64,000 bases of DNA from assembly GCA_963785425.1 (NCBI GenBank), contig CAWAVG010000004.1, positions 1,178,001-1,242,000 on the forward strand, given 5' to 3'. Origin of the DNA: RYN-133 sp963785425. GTDB lineage: Bacteria; Actinomycetota; Actinomycetes; Mycobacteriales; Jatrophihabitantaceae. Positions 1-8,473 of this stretch are shown here, one piece after another (position 1 is the first letter of the stretch; each line of letters opens with the position of its first letter). Under the pieces are notes generated by a model, which saw only the letters and a program-made list of their open reading frames with translations, did not search any database and was not told where the DNA came from. The translations under genes and the position numbers were made by a program.

Positions 1-50
1 ACTCATGCCGTGTGCCTACCCGCCGACGCGACGCCGCTACCGTCTGTGAC

Positions 51-830
51 ATGAGCGCACGGGCAGAGGCGGAGTGCTGGCTCACCGACATGGACGGTGT
101 GCTGGTGCACGAGGAGAAGGCGCTGCCCGGAGCCGCCGAGTTCCTGCAGCGCCTCATGGAACGCGAACGGCGCTTCCTCGTGCTGACGAACAACTCGATC
201 TTCACCCCGCGCGACCTGTCGGCGCGGCTGGCGAGGGCCGGGCTGACTGTGCCGGAGGAGTCGATCTGGACCTCGGCGCTGGCGACCGCCGACTTCCTCG
301 CCGAGCAGTTGCCGCGCGGCTCGGCGTACGTGATCGGCGAGGCCGGGCTGACGACGGCCCTGCACGAGGTCGGCTACATCCTGACCGACCGCGACCCCGA
401 CTACGTCGTGCTGGGCGAGACCCGCACCTACTCGTTCGAGGCGATCACGCAGGCGATCCGGCTGGTGAGCAGCGGCGCCCGGTTCATCGCGACGAACCCC
501 GACGTCACCGGGCCGAGCCCGGAGGGTCCGCTGCCGGCAACGGGCTCGGTGGCGGCGCTCATCACCAAGGCGACCGGCGCCGAGCCGTACTTTGTCGGCA
601 AGCCGAACCCGATGATGTTCCGCAGCGCCATGAACCGCATCGAGGCGCATTCGGAGTCGACGATGATGGTCGGTGACCGCATGGACACCGACGTCGTCGC
701 CGGCATCGAGGCCGGGCTCGACACGATCCTCGTGCTCACCGGCTCGACGCGGCGCGATCAGGTCGAGCGGTTCCCGTTCCGTCCCGGCCGGGTGCTCGAA
801 TCGATCGCCGACGCGATCGCGCTCATCTGA
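51..830 (+). CDS. HAD-superfamily sugar-phosphatase (NagD-like)
   Basis: Predicted cytosolic phosphatase of the HAD class IIA (NagD/4-nitrophenylphosphatase) type, 259 aa. Visible motifs: motif I LTDMDGVLV near residue 11 with the nucleophile Asp, motif II VLTNNS near 44 (Thr/Asn), a Lys in KPNPMMF near 184, and motif III VGDRMDTDVVAG near 207, all in the right order and spacing. Cap region with TNPDVTGP between motifs II and III fits class IIA. I chose ATG 51 instead of the in-frame ATG at 12 because homology begins there and only a short -10-like TACCGT lies upstream, so the message may be leaderless. Its 3' end overlaps the convergent gene by 8 bp. Substrate cannot be read from sequence. 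Confidence 0.88.
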   Translation: MSARAEAECWLTDMDGVLVHEEKALPGAAEFLQRLMERERRFLVLTNNSIFTPRDLSARLARAGLTVPEESIWTSALATADFLAEQLPRGSAYVIGEAGLTTALHEVGYILTDRDPDYVVLGETRTYSFEAITQAIRLVSSGARFIATNPDVTGPSPEGPLPATGSVAALITKATGAEPYFVGKPNPMMFRSAMNRIEAHSESTMMVGDRMDTDVVAGIEAGLDTILVLTGSTRRDQVERFPFRPGRVLESIADAIALI

Positions 831-1536
831 TCCGGACGCTCGCCCGCTCCTGATCCATGCGCCGCTCCACGACGGCCTCGTCGGCGTTGCGCACGACGAC
901 CAGCGAGCCGCCCACGACGAGCGGCACGCACAGCGCGTCCACCCAGTCAGCCGGCGTCGTCCAGTCAGCCGTGGTCAGCACGCGAGCTCCGTCGCCGGCG
1001 CCGAGTTCGGCCGCACGTGCGACGGCCCGTTCGACCACCTCGGCGCGGGTCGCACCCGGCAGGCAGTCGTCGCCGGGTCCGGCGGCGAGCCGCACGGCGG
1101 GCCATTTGTCAGGCTGCGGACGCACCGCGGTCACGAAGTCCGACGCGCCGTGGGGAACGGCGTCGCCCAGTCCGACAGCGGCGGAGGACGGCGCGATCAC
1201 GTAGACGTCCGGCGCGTCGACCGGCAGCCGGGCCGGCTCGGCGAAGGCCACGTCGCCGGCACCCGCAGGTGCCAACGCGAGACCGGCGGTGAGGCAGCCG
1301 AGCAGCGCCGGCACTGAGATCCAGTGCGGCGGCAGTGCGATCACGGCGGTGTCACCGACGCCCAGACCGAGTTCGTCAACGAGCAGGAAATGGGTCTTGG
1401 CGACCCAGTTGGCCAGCGACTTGCGCGACAGCTCGGAACGTTCGCCGCTGGCTTCGTCGTAGTACGTGACGAACGGACGTCCCGGATCGGCAGCGAGCAG
1501 CCGGTCGAACAGCGCCTCGGGGCTCAGTTGATGCAC
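823..1536 (-). CDS. TIGR03089 family protein (AMP-binding-like)
   Basis: A 237-aa protein resembling a shortened N-terminal part of acyl-CoA synthetases/AMP-binding enzymes, the actinobacterial TIGR03089 family, which typically is about this long and lacks the C-terminal catalytic subdomain. Visible: opening SPEALFDRLLAADPGRPF, then a hydrophobic block around IALPPHWISVPALLGCLTAG similar to the synthetase fold, and a VPLVVGGSLVVVRN end. The GTG start at 1536 overlaps the stop codon of the upstream LCP gene (TGA at 1524-1526), so translation is probably coupled. Neighbourhood with wall-polymer ligases is a recurring actinobacterial arrangement, but the biochemical role is unknown. An apparent continuous reading frame with the LCP gene is due to a frame break in that gene, not a true fusion. 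Confidence 0.75.
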   Translation of the reverse strand: MHQLSPEALFDRLLAADPGRPFVTYYDEASGERSELSRKSLANWVAKTHFLLVDELGLGVGDTAVIALPPHWISVPALLGCLTAGLALAPAGAGDVAFAEPARLPVDAPDVYVIAPSSAAVGLGDAVPHGASDFVTAVRPQPDKWPAVRLAAGPGDDCLPGATRAEVVERAVARAAELGAGDGARVLTTADWTTPADWVDALCVPLVVGGSLVVVRNADEAVVERRMDQERASVRIR

Positions 1537-3075
1537 TTCGAGTCGATCGCCTTCGGCGACTTCTTCTTGGCGTTCTTCCGGCTCACGCCGTGGCTCGGCT
1601 TCGACTTGGCAATGATGCCGTCGGAGCCCAGCGTCAGCGTGACCGTCGAGACATCGGCCTGACGCACCGAGGCGCCGGGCACGTAACGCGACAACGTCTT
1701 CGCCTGCGACTCGGAACCCTTCGGATAGGTGATCGTCGTCGTCGCGGCGCGTCCCGAGGCCTTGTCGACCGAGGTGGAGAAGCCGGCGGTGCCGAGCGTC
1801 GACGCCGCAGTCGCTGCGCCGCCGTTCTGCGCGCCGAAGTTGCGCACCGTCACCGACACCGAACTCGGGTCGACCAGCGGCGCCTTCTTGTAGTCGGAGG
1901 ACAGGCTGCCGCCAGAAATCGAGCCTGTGCACGAATGCGCGCACCTGCGACGGGATGATGATCCCGGCATTGCCGACGGGGGTGTCCTCGTAGTGATCGG
2001 TCGGGATCGCTTCGCCGCGGATGTTGTTCGCCGACAGGTTCGACATCTGCTTGGCGAGGTCGAGCATGTTGAGGCCCTGGTCGACGTAGATCGACTTGTC
2101 CACCGCGCTGACGAGGTTCTGCAGCTTGCCGATGTTGAGCAACGTGCCTGCTGAGGCGACCGTGCGGAAGGCGGCGGTGAGGAAGTAGCGCTGCCGGGCA
2201 GTGCGGTCGATGTCGCCGCGGGGCAGTCCTTCGCGCTGGCGCACGAACTCCAGCGCCTGCACGCCCTTGATGGTGTGCATGCCCTTCGACATCACCAGAC
2301 CCGAACCGCCGCTGAGACCGATCGATTCGTTGTGTGCGACGGTGTCGTTGACGCTGTGGCACAGATCGACCGATACGCCGCCGACCGCGTCGCTGATCGT
2401 GACGAACCCGAGCAGGCTCACCTGGACGAAGTGGTCGATGTTGAGGCCGGTCAGCTTCTCGACGACCTGGATGAGCTTGTCGGCCCCGGCCGCGCGTCGC
2501 GCGTTCGCGTCACCTCGCGCGTTGTTGTAGCCGAGCGGATAGGCGGCGTTGAGCTTGTTCATGCCGTAGCCGGGGATGTTCACGTACGAGTCCCGCGGCA
2601 GCGAGATCAGTGTGGCCTGCGACCCGTCGGCGGGCACGTGCACGATCATCATCGTGTCGGTGTTCAGGCTGCCGCCGTCACGACCGACCTTCAACTCGCG
2701 CACCTGCTTGAGCGTCAGCGCGCTGCGGTCGTCGTTGCCGGCGATGAGGATGTTCTGGTCCTTGCCGTCGATGTCGTAGCGCGTGGTGACCTTGCCGGTC
2801 TTCACGTTCACGCTGTGCCCGCCGAGAGACGACAGTTGCAGGCGGCCGACGTCGTTGAGGCCGCGGACGGTGTTCCACAGATAGCCGATGTACACGACGA
2901 TGAACAGCGACATCGCGGCGGCGAGAATCTTGACGATTATGCCGCCGGAGTGCAGCGCCCCCGAGGCACCGGGCAGGTGTCGGTGATGGCGGCGGCGACC
3001 CCGCGGATCGAGCTCGGGCGGCAGGGCGGGCAGCCCCCCACCCGCCGGCGCCCCGGCGTCCCAGTTACGGTCCAT
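1524..3075 (-). CDS. LCP family protein (LytR-CpsA-Psr), frameshifted as assembled
   Basis: Predicted membrane-anchored phosphotransferase that attaches wall polymers such as arabinogalactan or teichoic-acid-like glycans to peptidoglycan from lipid carriers. N-terminal cytosolic stretch, one membrane segment near residues 50-70 (ILAAAMSLFIVVYIGYLW), then the LCP domain with NTDTMMIVHV, SLPRDSYVNIPGYG, and the arginine-rich VRQREGLPRGDIDRTARQR motif. A LytR_C domain (VSVTVRNFGAQNG near the end, then TVTLTLGSDG) follows, but in another frame: reading must shift by one base near 1915-1930, between VRAFVHRL and SGGSLSSDYKK. Each half is intact and conserved, so a single-base indel error is as likely as inactivation. 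Starts 87 bp downstream of a second LCP gene on the same strand. Confidence 0.85.
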
Positions 3076-3161
3076 GATTTCGTCAGGTTACCGGGCTTCC
3101 GCGCGCGCACGCTGAGTCGCTCAGGGCCGTCTCGGCGTCGCCCGGGGCCCGGAGCGTGGAC

Positions 3162-4616
3162 TCAGTTGATGCACGTGATGCCGTGATTGTGCGGCTTGGC
3201 GTGGTGATGCGACGTGGGGTGCGGACGAGACCTGGTCAGCCCGGTCACCTCGTCGCCGTCGGAGCCGAGCACCAGGGTGACCCGCTTGACGGCCGAGGTC
3301 GCGACCAGTTTCGCGCCGGGGACGACGGCGGCGACAGCCTTGGCCGCCGCCGCCTTGTGGGCCGGGTACTCGACGCTCGTCGCGGTCGCCGGGGCCGGCG
3401 TCGAGTCGACGATGTCGACGTGGAACCCGAGCCGTTCGAGTTGTTTGGCGTTGCGTCCGGCCAGCCGCGTCACGTCCGTGCCGTTGAGGACGTCGAGGGT
3501 GACGGTCGCGGGGGAGGCGGGGACGATCTTGCTGAGGTCGGGGCTGTGGCCGAGCACCCCGTCGATGAAGCTCGGGATCGCGGCCCGGTCGACCTCGACG
3601 ATCGCGGTCTCGACACCGTCGGGATAGATGACTTGCGGACCGTTGTTGGGCAGCGTCGCGAACGTGATCTCGCCGGCGGACAGCAACTCGAAGGAGCGCG
3701 CGAGCGAGAGCAGGTCCAGGGACGGATCGGTGAGCAGCGACGAGCTGATCGCGCTGAGCAGGTTGTGCAGCTTGAACGGGTTCAACAGCACGCCGGCCGA
3801 GACGACCTTGCGGAACGCCGCGCTCAGGAACTCCTGTTGGCGACGGATGCGATCGAGGTCGCCGTGCGGCAGTCCGTGGCGCTGCCGCACGAACGCCAGC
3901 GCCTGCGCGCCCTCGATCGTCGAGACGCCCGCAGGCAGGTTGATGCCTGACAGGCCGGGACCGTTGCCCCCGGTCTCGGTGCGCGCGTTCTGGGCGTGCA
4001 GCAGGCACACCTGCACGCCGCCGATCGCCTCGCTGATGCGGTAGAAGCCGAGCAGGTTGATCTGCACGTAGTGGTCGATGTGCAGTCCGGTCAGCTGCGT
4101 GATCGTGCGCAGCGTCAGCAGCACGCCGGCGCTCTCGGCGGCCTTCTCGCTCGCGTGCCGGTTGCGCGCGGCGTTGTAGGCGTCGCTGTAGGCCGAGTTG
4201 AGCTTGCCCTTGCCGTAGCCGGGGATGGTCACCCACGAGTCGCGGGGGAAGGAGATGATGCTGGGCTTCCCGCCGTCGACGGGCACGTGCAGCACCATCA
4301 TCGTGTCGGTGTTGACGGTCGTCGTGTCGTGGCCGGTGTGCAGCGCGGTGAGTTCGGCCGGCGTCGCACCGGCACGGCTGTCGTTGCCGATGAGCAGGAT
4401 GTTCTGCGCGACGCCGTCCAGGTCGGTGCCGCTCGCGGCGGGGACCTCGGCGCCGTGCGGGACGCTCTCGGTGAAGGTGCGGAACTGCGCCCAGGCGTAC
4501 CCGCTGACGACCAGGATCGCGAACGCCATCGCGGCGACGAGCAGCCGGGCGACGGTGCCGCGCCGGTAGCGCGCGCGGGCTGCGCGCACGGCGGGATCGG
4601 CGACCGGGACAGACAT
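3162..4616 (-). CDS. LCP family protein (LytR-CpsA-Psr)
   Basis: Intact 484-aa paralogue of the downstream LCP protein, with the same layout: short cytosolic N-terminus, one membrane helix near residues 23-43 (VARLLVAAMAFAILVVSGYA), LCP catalytic domain with VNTDTMMVLHVP, ISFPRDSWVTIPGYGKGKLN and VRQRHGLPHGDLDRIRRQQ, and a C-terminal LytR_C domain with VTLDVLNGTDVTRLAG and VTLVLGSDGDEV. The enzyme is expected outside the membrane, moving a lipid-linked glycan onto peptidoglycan. Both proteins end in an almost identical CIN tail (SKCIN and ITCIN), supporting a tandem duplication. Start ATG 4616 leaves a 188-bp divergent region shared with the SpoIID-like gene. Confidence 0.9.
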   Translation of the reverse strand: MSVPVADPAVRAARARYRRGTVARLLVAAMAFAILVVSGYAWAQFRTFTESVPHGAEVPAASGTDLDGVAQNILLIGNDSRAGATPAELTALHTGHDTTTVNTDTMMVLHVPVDGGKPSIISFPRDSWVTIPGYGKGKLNSAYSDAYNAARNRHASEKAAESAGVLLTLRTITQLTGLHIDHYVQINLLGFYRISEAIGGVQVCLLHAQNARTETGGNGPGLSGINLPAGVSTIEGAQALAFVRQRHGLPHGDLDRIRRQQEFLSAAFRKVVSAGVLLNPFKLHNLLSAISSSLLTDPSLDLLSLARSFELLSAGEITFATLPNNGPQVIYPDGVETAIVEVDRAAIPSFIDGVLGHSPDLSKIVPASPATVTLDVLNGTDVTRLAGRNAKQLERLGFHVDIVDSTPAPATATSVEYPAHKAAAAKAVAAVVPGAKLVATSAVKRVTLVLGSDGDEVTGLTRSRPHPTSHHHAKPHNHGITCIN

Positions 4617-4743
4617 GACCCGGCCAGGGTAGGGGCGCGACGCGGACGATCCGGGGCGCCGCTCCGGCGCGGCGCTTCGGTTAAAGTCCGCGTTTGTCCA
4701 TGTTGCACGTGTGGTTGGGCTAGATTTCTGGGACTTCTGTGCT

Positions 4744-4749
4744 TAGGCT
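4744..4749 (+). promoter_or_regulatory. possible -10 element TAGGCT upstream of SpoIID-like gene
   Basis: TAGGCT fits the actinobacterial TAnnnT -10 pattern and lies 56 bp before the ATG at 4805. No convincing -35 is visible. The same hexamer in a CTTAGGCT context also precedes the genes at 45835 and 51468, which is why I list it. The 4617-4804 gap is the shared divergent promoter region with the LCP gene. Confidence 0.3.
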
Positions 4750-4804
4750 CTGGGAGCGGCATGTTTCCCCGGCGTGTCGCACCCCGACGACAGGAAGTTG
4801 TGCT

Positions 4805-6112
4805 ATGCGTCCCCCGCGCGCATTGCCCACCGGCCTGCCGGGTCGTCAGCTGGCGGCCGCACTGAGCACCGCCGTTCTCACGGTAGGTCTCGCTGCGGCC
4901 GCCGCTGCGGTCGGCAGCGGAGGCACCGGCGACCCAGCTGCCACGCACCGGTTCGTGCGACCCACCACGGTCGCCGCCGGAACCGAGATCACCCACTTCT
5001 CCCCGTCCGGGCGCCTCACCGTGTACTGGCGCGGCAACGGCCACGGACACGGCATGAGCCAGTACGGCGCTCGCGGTGCCGCGCTCAAGGGCCTGTCGGC
5101 AGGACAGATCCTCGCTTTCTACTACCCCGGCACCCGGCCCGTGACGCTGCGCGCCAGCGTCATCCGCGTCTACCTCAGCGTCGCCGCCCGGGACACGACC
5201 GTGCTCGCGAACTCGCGTGGCCTGACGCTGAGCGGCTACGGGACGATGCCGACCCGCGGTTACGACCAGTTCCGGCTCGTCCCGTCCGGGTCCGGGCTCG
5301 CCGTCCAGGGCCACACCGGCTCCGGGCGCTGGCGCACGCTGCGTAGCGGACTGCCGTCGCAGGCCGACTTCGGCAGCGACTACGGCTGGGTCGAGACCGT
5401 GCTCTCGGACGGATCGACCACCCGCTACCACGGCCGCGTCGGTGCGGTTCGTTCCGGCTCCGGCGAGCTCACGATCAACCGGGTGCACATGGAGCAGTAC
5501 GTGCAGGGCTCCGTCCCCCGCGAGGTGTCGGCCTCGTGGCCGGCAGCAGCGGTGCAGGCGCAGGCGATCGCGGCGCGGACCTACGCCGACATCTCCCGTG
5601 CCGACGCCGGCCGCGGCAGCGCCTACGACATCTGCGACTCGAGCATGTGCCAGATGTACGGCGGCATGAAGCACTACGACAGCCGCGGCAACTTGCTCTG
5701 GGTCGACGATCCGGCCGCGACACGCGGTAACGGACGGGTCGTGCTGCGCTACCGCGGCCAGCCGGTGTTCGCGCAGTACTCGGCGTCCAACGGCGGTGCC
5801 ACGGTCGACGGCGGCGAGCCCTATCTGGTCGGGCGCAACGACCCCTACGACACGCCGCAGTCGGGCGATCCCTACCTCAACGAGGACGAACGGGTGCGTG
5901 CGGCAGCGCTGGCGTCGGCCTACCACTTGAAGTCGGTCAACTCGGTGCAGGTCACCAAGCGCGACGGGAACGGACCGTGGGGCGGGCGCATCCTCACCGC
6001 GATCGTCAACGGCCGCACGTTCTCGGGCAAGGCGGCGCACGTCTCGACGAGTGGCTTCGACCTGGGTTCGGCATTCGGCGTCTACACCGACTACCTGCGC
6101 ATCGGGCCTTGA
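4805..6112 (+). CDS. SpoIID/LytB domain secreted protein
   Basis: Secreted or lipid-free exported wall protein of 435 aa. Arg-rich N-terminus followed by a hydrophobic signal region near residues 17-40 (LAAALSTAVLTVGLAAAAAA). The SpoIID/LytB domain is clear: GHGHGMSQYGARGAALKG near 80, ELTINRVHMEQYVQGSVPRE near 222, and SWPAAAVQAQAIAARTYA near 244, ending with SASNGGATVDGGEPYL near 322. In the family this fold cleaves peptidoglycan glycan strands (SpoIID is a lytic transglycosylase); the conserved Glu in the VPREV motif is present. ATG 4805 was chosen because AGGAAG lies 7 nt upstream and it starts the signal peptide. Position beside two LCP ligases suggests wall assembly or turnover. Confidence 0.88.
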   Translation: MRPPRALPTGLPGRQLAAALSTAVLTVGLAAAAAAVGSGGTGDPAATHRFVRPTTVAAGTEITHFSPSGRLTVYWRGNGHGHGMSQYGARGAALKGLSAGQILAFYYPGTRPVTLRASVIRVYLSVAARDTTVLANSRGLTLSGYGTMPTRGYDQFRLVPSGSGLAVQGHTGSGRWRTLRSGLPSQADFGSDYGWVETVLSDGSTTRYHGRVGAVRSGSGELTINRVHMEQYVQGSVPREVSASWPAAAVQAQAIAARTYADISRADAGRGSAYDICDSSMCQMYGGMKHYDSRGNLLWVDDPAATRGNGRVVLRYRGQPVFAQYSASNGGATVDGGEPYLVGRNDPYDTPQSGDPYLNEDERVRAAALASAYHLKSVNSVQVTKRDGNGPWGGRILTAIVNGRTFSGKAAHVSTSGFDLGSAFGVYTDYLRIGP

Positions 6113-6180
6113 CGGGAGCGTACGGCCCGCCGGTCTAAGGTGAACGCTTCGTCGAGGCGATCTACCGAGGAGACCGGCAC

Positions 6181-6642
6181 ATGGCCGACCAGCCCACCCG
6201 GGCGTCCATCGTCAGCGGCTACTTCAACCCGCTGCACCAGGGGCACCTGGACATGATCGAAGCCGCGCGCGAGCGCACCGGCTACCTGATCGTGATCGTC
6301 AACAACGACAAGCAGCAGCTGCTCAAGAAGGGTCGCGTCATCCAGCCTGAGGACGCCCGCGCCCGGATCGTGCGCGCGCTGCGCGCGGTCGACGACGTGA
6401 TCGTCGCCGTCGACGACGGGCCGGGGATCGAGCACTCGCTCGACGCCGTCCGTGCTGCCTATCCCGACACCGAGCTGGAATTCTGCAACGGCGGCGACCG
6501 CAGCCCGGAGGCCGATTCGGTGCCCGCTGCCGAGGTCGAGTCGGCGCAACGCAACCGGATCACGATGTACTACGGCGTCGGTGGCGTCGAGAAGGCGGAC
6601 TCAAGCACGCGCATCACCGCCGAGATGGAAGCCGGCGCCTGA
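6181..6642 (+). CDS. cytidylyltransferase-like nucleotidyltransferase
   Basis: A 153-aa enzyme of the nucleotidylyltransferase superfamily. The signature HxGH is HQGH in YFNPLHQGHLDMIEAA near residue 18, where the two His bind the nucleotide phosphates; a second motif SSTRITAEME near 142 corresponds to the ISTT-type loop. Size fits glycerol-3-phosphate cytidylyltransferase, RfaE-C and related single-domain enzymes, so the acceptor may be a sugar or polyol phosphate, but this cannot be resolved. ATG 6181 follows GAGGAGA at a good distance. It sits downstream of the wall gene at 4805, and 14 bp before the glycosylase gene; a link to wall-glycan precursor supply is inference. Confidence 0.8.
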   Translation: MADQPTRASIVSGYFNPLHQGHLDMIEAARERTGYLIVIVNNDKQQLLKKGRVIQPEDARARIVRALRAVDDVIVAVDDGPGIEHSLDAVRAAYPDTELEFCNGGDRSPEADSVPAAEVESAQRNRITMYYGVGGVEKADSSTRITAEMEAGA

Positions 6643-6656
6643 GCGCACCGGGTGGC

Positions 6657-7568
6657 TTGGGCGACACGCGCGTGATCAGCATCGAGTGGGACGCAGGGCG
6701 TCCCGTCGACCTGCGCGCGACCCTGATGCCGCTGGTCCGCGGCACCGCCGACCCGGCCCACCGCTTCGTCGACGGCCGGTTCTGGTGGGCGACGACCACA
6801 CCCGACGGCGCGGCCACGGTGTCGCTGGGCGCGCGCGGATCGGTGGTCGTTGCCTCCGGCTGGGGTCCGGGCGCGACGTGGCTGCTCGACCGGGTGCCGA
6901 CCCTGCTCGGCGCCGACGACGACTGGACGGGCCTCGATCTCAGCGGTTACCCGGCTCTCGTGCGGGTGCTGCGGTCACGGCCCGGCATGCGGCTGTGCGC
7001 GACGGGGCTGGTCATGGAGTCGCTGGTGCCCGCGGTGCTCGAGCAGAAGGTCACGGGCATGGAGGCACGCCGCGCCTGGCGCACGATGCTGCAGCGGTAC
7101 GGCACTCCGGCTCCCGGGCCCACGCCCGTCCCGATGCGGGTGCCGCCGGCCGCGCAGGTGTTACGCGACATCCCGACGTGGAGCTGGCACCGCATGGGCG
7201 TCGACCTGAAGCGCCAGCACGCGATCCGTGCCGCGGCGGCCGTGGCACACCGCTTGGAGGAGGCGACCGCAGGCACGGTGCTCACGCGGCTGCGCGTCGT
7301 CCCCGGCGTGGGCGAGTGGACGGCGGCCGAGGTCGCCCAGCGCGCGTTCGGGCACCCGGACGCGGTCAGCGTCGGCGACTACCACATCAAGAACTGGGTG
7401 GTCCACGCGTTGACCGGACGGGCCCGCGGCACCGATCTAGAGATGGTCGAGCTGCTGGCGCCGTGGGCGGGCCAGCGCCAGCGGGTGGTACGGCTGATCG
7501 AGCTCACCGGGCTCGGGGCGCCGCGCTTCGGCCCGCGCTTCGCCCCCACCGACATCCGCGCGATCTAG
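6657..7568 (+). CDS. DNA-3-methyladenine glycosylase-like HhH-GPD protein
   Basis: Base-excision repair protein of the AlkA/HhH-GPD type, 303 aa. N-terminal beta-rich part resembles the AlkA N-domain. Helix-hairpin-helix is RVVPGVGEWTAAEVAQ near residue 213, and the catalytic Asp follows in SVGDYHIKNW near 240, as expected for glycosylases that remove alkylated purines. The RLIELTG and RFGPRFAPTDIRAI end also fits actinobacterial AlkA-like proteins. The start is uncertain: TTG 6657 gives the full length, while GTG 6672 in the same frame would drop five residues. No iron-sulfur cysteines are seen. A long perfect hairpin follows the stop by 3 bp and could end transcription. Confidence 0.85.
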   Translation: MGDTRVISIEWDAGRPVDLRATLMPLVRGTADPAHRFVDGRFWWATTTPDGAATVSLGARGSVVVASGWGPGATWLLDRVPTLLGADDDWTGLDLSGYPALVRVLRSRPGMRLCATGLVMESLVPAVLEQKVTGMEARRAWRTMLQRYGTPAPGPTPVPMRVPPAAQVLRDIPTWSWHRMGVDLKRQHAIRAAAAVAHRLEEATAGTVLTRLRVVPGVGEWTAAEVAQRAFGHPDAVSVGDYHIKNWVVHALTGRARGTDLEMVELLAPWAGQRQRVVRLIELTGLGAPRFGPRFAPTDIRAI

Positions 7569-7571
7569 CCC

Positions 7572-7631
7572 CGCTTCTGGTACCGAAACACCGGAACGGG
7601 CCGGGATTCCGACGATTCGGTACCAGAAGCG
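7572..7631. repeat. nested inverted repeat, family A copy 1
   Basis: Outer arms CGCTTCTGGTACCGAA (7572-7587) and its exact reverse complement (7616-7631) form a 16-bp perfect stem. A second smaller dyad CGGAA/TTCCG (7592-7596 and 7607-7611) lies within. It fills almost the whole gap between two convergent genes and could be a bidirectional terminator, but lacks U tracts. A near-identical outer stem occurs at 62885-62945. Confidence 0.85.
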
Positions 7632-7632
7632 C

Positions 7633-8451
7633 TCATGGGTAGGCGGCGAGGACGGCGTCGGAGAGGGCGGGCCACGCCTCGGCGGCCCATGGGCCGAAGT
7701 CGCGGTCGGCGAGCGCGACGAGGCCGAGCCCGGCCCGCGGGTCGATCCAAAGCATCGTGCCGGACTGGCCGAAGTGGCCGAAAGTGGCCGGCGAGTTGTC
7801 CGACCCGGTCCAGTGCGGCGACTTGTGTCCGCGGATCTCGAACCCGAGTCCCCAATCGTTCGGGTCCTGCGGGCCGTAGCCCGGCAGCACACCGCGCACG
7901 CCCGGATACTGCACCTCCGCCAGCTCGGCGCGCGTCGACGCTGAGAGCAGCCCGGTGGACGAGAGCAGTTCGTGCAGCAGCCGAGCGAGGTCCGAGACGG
8001 ACGATCGCCCGTCGCGGGCCGGTGATCCCGGCAGGCTCGTCGACGTCATGCGCAACGGCCCCAGCACGGCCTCGGCCAGGTACTGCTCGAACGGCATGTC
8101 CGCGCCGGCTTCGACGAGGGCGGCGGCGCGCTCGATGCCGACGTTGGAGTAGATGCGGCGCGTACCCGGCGCCGCAGCACGCATCCGCCGTTCAGGGGCG
8201 TAACCGGAGGCGTGCGCAAGCAGGTGCCGCATCGTTGCGCCGGGCACGACCTCCTCGTCGGCCGGCTCGTCCAGGCGCACCGCCTCTTCTTCGACGGCGA
8301 CGAGAATCGCTGACGCTGCCAGCGGTTTCGTCACCGACGCCAGGTAGAAGTCGTCGTCGACCGGGCCGCGGCACTCGAGCACGCCCGAGCGTCCGACCAC
8401 CGCCGCTGCGGCGGTCTCGACCGGCCAGTCGTCGATGAGGTCGAGCGTCAT
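7633..8451 (-). CDS. serine hydrolase, beta-lactamase (class C/esterase) family
   Basis: A 272-aa penicillin-binding-protein-like hydrolase. Catalytic motifs: SVTK (SxxK nucleophile) near residue 44, YSNVG (YxN) near 109, and HFGQSGT replacing the KTG triad near 229. No signal peptide is visible, so it is probably cytosolic and may be an esterase or amidase; true beta-lactamase activity is not implied. I prefer ATG 8451, preceded by GGAGCGG, over an in-frame TTG at 8466. Being 272 aa it is shorter than most class C-like esterases (about 350-400), mainly from a compact middle region. It follows the cofE-Nudix gene by 22 bp on the same strand and may be cotranscribed with it. Confidence 0.82.
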   Translation of the reverse strand: MTLDLIDDWPVETAAAAVVGRSGVLECRGPVDDDFYLASVTKPLAASAILVAVEEEAVRLDEPADEEVVPGATMRHLLAHASGYAPERRMRAAAPGTRRIYSNVGIERAAALVEAGADMPFEQYLAEAVLGPLRMTSTSLPGSPARDGRSSVSDLARLLHELLSSTGLLSASTRAELAEVQYPGVRGVLPGYGPQDPNDWGLGFEIRGHKSPHWTGSDNSPATFGHFGQSGTMLWIDPRAGLGLVALADRDFGPWAAEAWPALSDAVLAAYP

Positions 8452-8473
8452 CGACCCGCTCCGCAAGCGTCGC

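Noticed and set aside
823..3075. One continuous frame joining an LCP protein and the TIGR03089 protein
   Set aside because: The true LCP C-terminus (LytR_C) lies in another frame and the second protein has its own GTG start at 1536; the fusion results from a frame break.
4298..6040. Long minus-strand frame opposite SpoIID/LytB gene
   Set aside because: Low-complexity shadow translation; the plus strand has signal peptide and domain motifs.
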